Shown here in pieces: positions 58,905 through 64,000 of a stretch of DNA of 64,000 bases; position 1 is the stretch's first letter; the number at the start of each line of letters is the position of its first letter. The stretch is from Pelomonas lactea. Lineage in GTDB: Bacteria; Pseudomonadota; Gammaproteobacteria; Burkholderiales; Burkholderiaceae_C. The notes beneath the pieces were generated by a model that was given only the letters and a program-made list of their open reading frames with translations, searched no databases and was not told the origin of the DNA. Both the position numbers and the translations under genes were made by a program. The stretch spans positions 744,001 through 808,000 of the forward strand of contig NZ_JBIGHX010000001.1 in the NCBI RefSeq assembly GCF_043555885.1, read 5' to 3'.

Positions 58905-60352
58905 TGAGCGCCGCCGCCCGCTATTCGCAGGTGCTGCTGGCCTTCTGGCGGACGCGCGACCTGCAAGCGCCGCTGGGGCGCTGGCTCGTCATGACCTTGA
59001 TCGTGCTGGTGTGCATGGCCGGGTTGATCGCGCTGCCGCCCGAGGCCGGCTGGCGGTTGGTGGCCGGCGTGGCATTGCTGGTGACGCTGGGCGTGTGGCT
59101 GGCCGTGTGCGGCAGCCTGCAGGAGCAGAACCACCCGACCGCCGCCCGCACCGTGCCAGGCCACCTGCGCACGATCAGGCGCGCCGCGCTGCTGGGCTGG
59201 GCGCTGAGCACCGGCCTCACGACGCTGCTGCTGTGGGCCATCTTCCCGATCCCTGGAGCCTGGCCCTTGCAGTTGCTGAGCTGCGGCTTCATCGCCGTGT
59301 TCCTGCTGTGGGCATCGCGCATGGTGTGGCTGTGGCTGCTGCTCACGCTGCTGTCGCCCTTGCTGGGCGCCTTCAGTGCGACGCTGGCGCCACTCGGGAG
59401 GGCGCTGGCCACGCTGTGGGTCGAGCACACCGGCGTGATGCTGCTGGCCGGCCTGCTGGCTCAGGCCGCACTGGTGGTGTTGGCTTTCGGCACGGGCGGC
59501 GCCCGCCACGCAGCCCGCTATGCACGCCAGAGCCTGATGCGCAACGCGATGCGCCTGCAGCTGGACGGGCGCCAGGTCAACGCGGCGGCCTGGGGTCGAC
59601 CCGTCGAGTGGCTGACGCGCCCGTTCGGCCTGATGCTGGACGCCTGGCAGCGCCGGCTGCTGGCGCGCGCCGACAACGGCAGCCCGCGCAATGTGATGGC
59701 CCGGGCCACCCTCGTGCTGCACGGCGCGCAGCACTGGATGTACCAGCTGATGGGCATCACCGTGCTGGCCGTCATCGTGCTCGTCGCGTTCGTGGCGGTG
59801 TCCTGTGTGATACACGTGCCGCTGGCCACCTTCCTGCCTGGCGCCTTCGGCATGGGCGTGGCCATCGCGAGCGTGGGCTTCAACCCCGGTTTCGCCCTGC
59901 CCACGGCGCTGTGGCAGAGCCGGCGCGAGCAGGCCCTGCTGTGCCTGCTGCCGGGCATGCCGCGCGGCGCGATGCTGAGCCGCGCCGTGGCGGCCGGCCA
60001 CCTGCGCAACGCCGGCATCGCCTGGCTGGGCACCAGCCTCGTGCTGCTGGCGCTGGGGCTGGCGGCCCACAACGACTGGCTGCTGTGCCTGCCGCTGGCG
60101 GCGCTGCCGGTGAATGCAGTCAACCTCACCCGACCACCCGCCGCCATGCGCGCGCCGCAGGTGATGACGACGGTGTGGCCCGTGCTGGCATTCCTCGCGC
60201 TGGCGGGGCTGCTGTACGGACTGTCGCGGCTGGGCGTGCCGATGGCGCTGCTGGCCGCTGCGGTGCCGGCGCTGTCGGCGGCGGTGCTGGCCTGGCGCTG
60301 GCGCACGCTCAGCCGGGCGCCGGCCGCGCTGCCCACCGGCAGGCTCAGCTGA
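58904..60352 (+). CDS. ABC transporter permease (YtrA-operon type)
   Basis: The 482-residue protein has about ten to twelve hydrophobic segments and no recognised catalytic motif. It begins with the last base of the ATPase stop (TGATG), so the two are co-translated. Its position after the GntR regulator and the ATPase identifies it as the membrane partner. The transported substrate is unknown. Confidence 0.83.
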   Translation: MSAAARYSQVLLAFWRTRDLQAPLGRWLVMTLIVLVCMAGLIALPPEAGWRLVAGVALLVTLGVWLAVCGSLQEQNHPTAARTVPGHLRTIRRAALLGWALSTGLTTLLLWAIFPIPGAWPLQLLSCGFIAVFLLWASRMVWLWLLLTLLSPLLGAFSATLAPLGRALATLWVEHTGVMLLAGLLAQAALVVLAFGTGGARHAARYARQSLMRNAMRLQLDGRQVNAAAWGRPVEWLTRPFGLMLDAWQRRLLARADNGSPRNVMARATLVLHGAQHWMYQLMGITVLAVIVLVAFVAVSCVIHVPLATFLPGAFGMGVAIASVGFNPGFALPTALWQSRREQALLCLLPGMPRGAMLSRAVAAGHLRNAGIAWLGTSLVLLALGLAAHNDWLLCLPLAALPVNAVNLTRPPAAMRAPQVMTTVWPVLAFLALAGLLYGLSRLGVPMALLAAAVPALSAAVLAWRWRTLSRAPAALPTGRLS

Positions 60353-60796
60353 TCACGCGCGGATCTCCGGCTCCACCAGCTGGGCCAACTGCAGCAGCGA
60401 CTCCTGCCACCCCAGGTAGCAGCCCTCCGCCGGGATGACATCGGGGATGCCTTCCTGCCGGATGCGCACCTCGGTGCCGCAGGACACGGCCCTCAGCTCG
60501 ACCGTCGTCTGCATCTCGCCGGGCAGGTTGGCGTCGTCGAAGGTGGCGGTGTACTGCACCCGCTCGCCCGGCACCAGCGCCAGGTAGCGCCCGCCGAAGC
60601 CATGGCTGCCGCCGGTCGTGTGGTTCGTGAACGCCATGCGGTAGCTGCCGCCGACCTGCGCGTCCATCGCGTGCACGGTGCAGGTGAAGCCGAACGGCGG
60701 CAGCCACTTGGCCATGGCGGCGGGCGTCGTGAAGGCGCGGTAGACGCGGTCCGGCGGGCAGCGCAGGACGCGGTGGAAGGTGACGGTGTTGGGCAT
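60353..60796 (-). CDS. SRPBCC (AHSA1-like) family protein
   Basis: The 147-residue protein begins TVTFHRVLRCPPDRVYRAFT, the start of the Bet v1-like AHSA1 domain, and continues with MAKWLPPFGFTC and ends LGWQESLLQLAQLVEPE. The fold binds hydrophobic ligands; no specific role can be given. It is convergent with the permease gene with no gap. Confidence 0.87.
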   Translation of the reverse strand: MPNTVTFHRVLRCPPDRVYRAFTTPAAMAKWLPPFGFTCTVHAMDAQVGGSYRMAFTNHTTGGSHGFGGRYLALVPGERVQYTATFDDANLPGEMQTTVELRAVSCGTEVRIRQEGIPDVIPAEGCYLGWQESLLQLAQLVEPEIRA

Positions 60797-60871
60797 GACG
60801 GTTCCTGATGGGGGCGAGAGGACGACCCTCTGCAGTCTCGACGATCCAGACGGCGCCCGATCGACACCCCG

Positions 60872-61348
60872 TCAGATCGGCAGCTCGGTGAAGTAGCGCC
60901 CGCCGTGGAAGATCAGCGGCTGCGCGCCGGGCCGCGACGTGCAGCGCTCCACCTCGCCGACGAAGATGACGTGATCACCCTCCTCGTAGCGGCTGCGGTT
61001 GGCGCACTCGAACACGGCCACGGCGCCGTCCAGCACCGGCGCGCCACCGGCACCCTCGCGCCAGGCCACGCCGGCGAAGCGGTCGATGTCGCGCGTCGCG
61101 AAGCGCTGCGCCAGCTCCTTCTGGTCGGCCGCGAGGATGTTGATCGCGTAGTGCGAGCCGTGCGTGAAGGTCGGCAGCGAGCCGGCGCGGCGCGCCAGGC
61201 TCCACAGCACCAGCGGCGGGTCCAGCGACACGGAATTGAACGAGTTGGCCGTCAGGCCCACGAGGCCGCCGTCCGCCGAGCGCACGGTGATGACGGTCAC
61301 GCCGGTGGCGAACATGCCGAGGGCGGCGCGGAATTGCTGAGAGTCCAT
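60872..61348 (-). CDS. Flavin reductase-domain protein
   Basis: The 158-residue protein has the flavin reductase segments ALGMFATGVTVITVRS and GLTANSFNSVSLDPPLVLWSL and ends in HGGRYFTEL. It probably binds FMN and uses NAD(P)H to supply reduced flavin to a monooxygenase, but no partner oxygenase is near. Confidence 0.9.
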   Translation of the reverse strand: MDSQQFRAALGMFATGVTVITVRSADGGLVGLTANSFNSVSLDPPLVLWSLARRAGSLPTFTHGSHYAINILAADQKELAQRFATRDIDRFAGVAWREGAGGAPVLDGAVAVFECANRSRYEEGDHVIFVGEVERCTSRPGAQPLIFHGGRYFTELPI

Positions 61349-61439
61349 ATCAATGCCGCCCGGCCGCCCGAAGGCAGGGATGCGCCCCCTGGGAGGGCAA
61401 CGGGCGGCGCGGGCGGGGGGGCAATGTCATGCGCCCGAT

Positions 61440-61488
61440 TGTCGCCAGTCCTACGACAGGCGACATGCGGCCATCGCACAATGTCGCC
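61440..61488. promoter_or_regulatory. Three TGTCGCC half-sites upstream of the M48 peptidase gene
   Basis: TGTCGCC (61440-61446) and GGCGACA (61459-61465) form a perfect inverted repeat with a 12-base spacer. TGTCGCC is repeated at 61482-61488, directly against the ATG at 61489. The arrangement lies between divergent genes and looks like a regulator binding region. Confidence 0.5.
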
Positions 61489-62454
61489 ATGCATGCCGAC
61501 GACTTCCTGGTCCACGACGACCTGCAACTCAGCCACCTGCCGCAGCGGATGTTCGGCGCCTGTGCCGACTGCGCCGCCGGCCGCTGCGCGCCGCCCAGAC
61601 GTGGGCGCCGCCTCTTCACGGGCCTGCTGGCCGCCACCGGCGTGGCCGCCGCGCTGCCCGCCTGGGCCCGCGAGGGCGTGGACGTGGGCCCCAAGAGCAA
61701 GTTCACCGGTTTCGTGTCGGCCGACCAGCTGGAGCAGGCCGGCGGCCAGCAGTACGCGCAGATGATGGCCCAGGCCAACCAGCAGCGCGCCCTGGCATCG
61801 CTGCAGCATCCGCAGCTGCAGCGCCTGCGCTACATCGCGCAGCGCATCATTCCGTACAGCTATGAGTGGAACGACCGCGCGCAGCGCTGGAAGTGGGAGG
61901 TCAACCTGCTGGGCGACGCGCAGCTGAATGCCTTCTGCATGCCGGGCGGCAAGATCGCTTTCTATTACGGCATCCTGGAGAAGCTCAAGCTGGAGGACGA
62001 CGAGGTCGCCGCCATCATGGGCCACGAGGTGGCGCACGCGCTGCGCGAGCATGCGCGCGAGCGGGTCGGCAAGTCGGCCGTCACCAACGGCGTCATCGAG
62101 CTGGGCTCGGCGCTGCTGGGCCTGGGCAACCTGGGCCGCGGCCTGGCCGGCATGGGCGGCCAGCTGCTGAGCCTGCGCTTCAGCCGCGACGACGAGACCG
62201 AGGCCGACCTGGTGGGCATCGAGCTGTCTGCCCGCGCCGGCTACGACCCGTCGGCCGCCGTGCGGCTGTGGGAAAAGATGATGGCCGCCAACAAGGGCGC
62301 GCCGCCGCAATGGCTGTCCACCCACCCGGCCAGCGGCACGCGCATCCGCGACATCCAGGCCAACCTGCCCAAGGTGGAAGGGCTGTACGCCCGCGCGGCC
62401 AAGCCTGACCAGCGCTTCCCGGTCGCGCCGCCACGCAACGTCAGCCCGCAGTAG
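61489..62454 (+). CDS. M48-family metallopeptidase, exported
   Basis: The 321-residue protein has an N-terminal signal or anchor (FTGLLAATGVAAALPAWA after a basic RRGRR) and a zincin domain with MGHEVAHALREHARER near residue 182. The third ligand region lies in RDDETEADLVGIELSARAGYDP and WLSTHPASGTRI follows. This is the BepA/LoiP-like M48 arrangement, which acts in outer-membrane protein quality control. The ATG at 61489 is chosen over 61429 because three TGTCGCC sites precede it. Confidence 0.9.
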   Translation: MHADDFLVHDDLQLSHLPQRMFGACADCAAGRCAPPRRGRRLFTGLLAATGVAAALPAWAREGVDVGPKSKFTGFVSADQLEQAGGQQYAQMMAQANQQRALASLQHPQLQRLRYIAQRIIPYSYEWNDRAQRWKWEVNLLGDAQLNAFCMPGGKIAFYYGILEKLKLEDDEVAAIMGHEVAHALREHARERVGKSAVTNGVIELGSALLGLGNLGRGLAGMGGQLLSLRFSRDDETEADLVGIELSARAGYDPSAAVRLWEKMMAANKGAPPQWLSTHPASGTRIRDIQANLPKVEGLYARAAKPDQRFPVAPPRNVSPQ

Positions 62455-62462
62455 CCGCAGGG

Positions 62463-62546
62463 GCGGGCCGAGCGCCGGGCCGCTCCCAAGCCGGCCCGCG
62501 ATCCCCTCGGGGGATCGGCCGGCGTACCCGCCGGCCGAGGGGCGCC
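62463..62546 (-). repeat. Intercistronic hairpin repeat, copy E (short), between convergent genes
   Basis: The copy starts directly after the stop of the Crp-like gene on the minus strand. It has GGCCGGCG-N4-CGCCGGCC, GATCCCC-CGA-GGGGATC and GGGCCG-N9-CGGCCC, then the conserved end GGCGCTCGGCCCGC. Compared with copies A-C it lacks the central GATGCC-hairpin part. It fills the whole gap between two convergent genes and could serve as a bidirectional terminator. Confidence 0.82.
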
Positions 62547-62547
62547 A

Positions 62548-63180
62548 TCACCAGCGCGCCGGGAGGTTCTTGAGGCGCTGGTATTCGCCGGCCGCGACGC
62601 GGCGCAGGTAGCCGCCCAGCTCCAGGTCCTTGACCAGCTTGGACACCATCTCGCGTGAGCAGCCCAGTCGCTGCGCCATGCCCTGGTGCGTCAGCGCGAG
62701 GTGGCGGCCGTCCTGCGTCAGCTCGTCGACAAGGTTCTTCAGCCGCCCGTAGACGTCGTTCAGCGCCAGCTGCTTGGTCGACAGCGTCGCCGCGCGCGCG
62801 CGGCGGATGACCTTGGTCAGCAGCTCGAACGCGAACTCGGGGTGCTCGCTGATGTGCGTCAGCAGGCTGGCGCGCGTGACCATGACCAGCCGGCTGGCCT
62901 CCTCCGTGATGACGCTGGCCGAGCGTGGCCCGCCGTCCAGGCTCATCTCGCCGACATACTCGCCGGGGCCGTAGACGCCGTAGGTGATTTCGCGGCCGCG
63001 TGCGTCGCTGCTGTAGGCCCGCAGCGAGCCGGACAGCACCACGTAGAGGTTGTCGCCGACTGACCCCTCCTCGATCAGCACCACGCCCTTGCGGTGGCTG
63101 CGTGAAATGCCGCGCGCCGCAAGCAGGCGCAGCGAGGTGGGCAGGGCAAGGAGTTCAGCGTCGGTGGAATCGTCAGGCAT
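62548..63180 (-). CDS. Crp/Fnr-family transcriptional regulator
   Basis: The 210-residue protein has an N-terminal cyclic-nucleotide-binding beta-roll with VGEMSLDGGPRSASVI at the phosphate-binding cassette position. A C-terminal Crp-type winged helix reads MAQRLGCSREMVSKLVKDLE. No CxxC cysteine cluster is seen, so it is more Crp-like than Fnr-like; the ligand is unproven. A TTCAC-CGC-GTGAA palindrome lies about 50 bases upstream. Confidence 0.9.
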   Translation of the reverse strand: MPDDSTDAELLALPTSLRLLAARGISRSHRKGVVLIEEGSVGDNLYVVLSGSLRAYSSDARGREITYGVYGPGEYVGEMSLDGGPRSASVITEEASRLVMVTRASLLTHISEHPEFAFELLTKVIRRARAATLSTKQLALNDVYGRLKNLVDELTQDGRHLALTHQGMAQRLGCSREMVSKLVKDLELGGYLRRVAAGEYQRLKNLPARW

Positions 63181-63229
63181 CCGGAAGGCGCCGCGGGCAT
63201 CGGGCCGCCCGGCGCGCCGGGGATGTTAG

Positions 63230-63242
63230 TTCACCGCGTGAA
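63230..63242. promoter_or_regulatory. Palindrome TTCAC-CGC-GTGAA upstream of the Crp-like gene
   Basis: This perfect 5-bp inverted repeat lies between the two minus-strand regulator genes, 50 bases upstream of the Crp-like start. It is followed at 63247-63261 by a GCCGCC-GCG-GGCGGC hairpin that may end the LuxR-type transcript. The site could be an autoregulatory operator. Confidence 0.35.
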
Positions 63243-63268
63243 ATGAGCCGCCGCGGGCGGCACGCGCG

Positions 63269-63943
63269 TCAGTTCACCAGCTTGGCCGGCCGCAGCGACG
63301 ACACCAGCGGCGGCAGCAGCGCCAGCTGGCGCATCAGCTCGCCGATGCTGTCGGCGCCGCTCTTGGCGCGGATGCTCTGGATCTGGCTGCGCACCGTCGA
63401 GATGGCCACGCCTTGCCGCTGCGCCACCTCGGTGGGCTTGACGCCGTTGGACAGCGCTTTCAGCACCTCGGTCTCGGCCGGCGTGAGCTGGTAGCGCAGC
63501 GCGAACCACTGCGCGGCCAGGTCGCCGCACAGTTGGCGGCGCTCCAGGATCAGCAGCACGGCGGCCTGGCTGACGTCGCGGTTCAGCGGCACGACGACGA
63601 CGTTGGCACGGCCGCATTCGGCACGTTCGTCGCCCAGGCGCAGCAGGCAGCGCCGGCCGCTCGCCTCGGCGCCTTCCAGCGCTTCGGCGAACGGGACCGC
63701 GTCGGTCAGCAGCCGCGCGCGCAGGTGCGGGCCCACGACCTCCAGCGGGTGGTTGTCGTCCAGCGTGGCGCGCGCTGCCAGGTTGGCGTGCAGCATGCGG
63801 CCGGCGCCATTGAGCAGCACGACGCCATGGTCGAGCTCCTCCAGCACCAGCCCCATCCACTGGCTGGACAGCGACGCCGCCTGGCGGCGCTCCTGGGGGC
63901 GGCCGGGCGCCTGACCCGGCTGAACAAACTCATTCATCCACAT
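63269..63943 (-). CDS. PAS-LuxR-type helix-turn-helix regulator
   Basis: The 224-residue protein has a PAS-like domain (about residues 30-135, LDHGVVLLNGAGRMLHANLAA). A C-terminal LuxR-type helix-turn-helix follows (LTPAETEVLKALSNG, then EVAQRQGVAISTVRSQI). It has no receiver domain, so it senses a ligand or redox state rather than phosphorylation. AGGAG lies seven bases before the ATG at 63943. It is next to a Crp-like gene in the same orientation. Confidence 0.87.
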   Translation of the reverse strand: MWMNEFVQPGQAPGRPQERRQAASLSSQWMGLVLEELDHGVVLLNGAGRMLHANLAARATLDDNHPLEVVGPHLRARLLTDAVPFAEALEGAEASGRRCLLRLGDERAECGRANVVVVPLNRDVSQAAVLLILERRQLCGDLAAQWFALRYQLTPAETEVLKALSNGVKPTEVAQRQGVAISTVRSQIQSIRAKSGADSIGELMRQLALLPPLVSSLRPAKLVN

Positions 63944-64000
63944 GGCAGCACTCCTCGGCCCACCCGCTGCGAGCCATCCTCAAAGCGTAGGAGAGCATGT

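Overview
The window is about 70% GC and looks like a betaproteobacterium of the order Burkholderiales, probably a Rubrivivax/Roseateles-like member. The clues are the lptA-lptB-rpoN order, a DUF4148 protein, a Bug-type solute receptor, an argP-argO pair, a YtrA-type GntR/ABC operon, a PrsT-like TPR lipoprotein and very dense gene packing with many ATGA/GTGA/TTGA overlaps. This is inferred from gene content; there is no rRNA or tRNA in the window to confirm it.

Layout. 1-4.4 kb: two tandem DsbA-type oxidoreductases (the first cut by the window edge), LPS transport genes lptA and lptB, and sigma-54 (rpoN). 4.4-9.9 kb: an AraC regulator divergent from a DUF4148 protein and an exported alpha/beta hydrolase, a convergent esterase, an rRNA methyltransferase and small exported or membrane proteins. 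9.9-13.8 kb: a minus-strand chain of a hypothetical protein, crotonase, a small four-cysteine protein, rsmE and an MFS transporter. 13.8-17.9 kb: a PafA-like phosphatase lipoprotein, a PAS protein with an eroded GGDEF domain, a DUF2807 repeat protein and a YpfJ-like zinc peptidase. 18.1-21.1 kb: a four-gene cassette of a Tat-type exported protein, a PqqD-like chaperone, an HprK-related kinase and a nucleotidyltransferase-fold protein. 21.8-27.5 kb: argP/argO, dadA and prsT. 27.6-34.4 kb: a YegD-like Hsp70, an S9 peptidase, a UPF0149 protein and an MHYT-GGDEF-EAL protein. 34.4-43 kb: gshA, a SulP transporter, a Bug receptor and two TPR-GGDEF diguanylate cyclases. 43-50.5 kb: a YejBEF-like peptide importer divergent from two tandem binding proteins. 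50.6-57.5 kb: PspC, WS/DGAT acyltransferase, hydrolases, a DUF4184 membrane protein, a ClpP paralogue and a PCu(A)C copper chaperone. 57.6-60.4 kb: a GntR/YtrA-ABC operon with a clear operator. 60.4-64 kb: SRPBCC and flavin reductase proteins, an M48 peptidase, a Crp/Fnr regulator and a PAS-LuxR regulator.

Two things stand out. The first is the 18.1-21.1 kb cassette. It unites an RRE/PqqD-type peptide-binding protein, an HPr-kinase-like enzyme and an NTP_transf_5-like protein, the kind of accessory enzymes known from phosphorylated lasso peptides. It has no cyclase or protease, and a Tat-exported cysteine/serine-rich protein sits first in the operon as a plausible substrate. The second is a dispersed intercistronic repeat found in five places (2.2, 11.9, 37.7, 38.8 and 62.5 kb). 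It carries several short hairpins whose stems vary in a compensatory way between copies, and four copies lie immediately 5' of a start codon in the same orientation. One of these copies has supplied the apparent start codon and signal-peptide N-terminus of the Bug receptor gene.

C-di-GMP signalling is over-represented: two active-looking cyclases, one MHYT-GGDEF-EAL protein and one degenerate GGDEF remnant. No CRISPR array, prophage, insertion sequence or integrase was seen.
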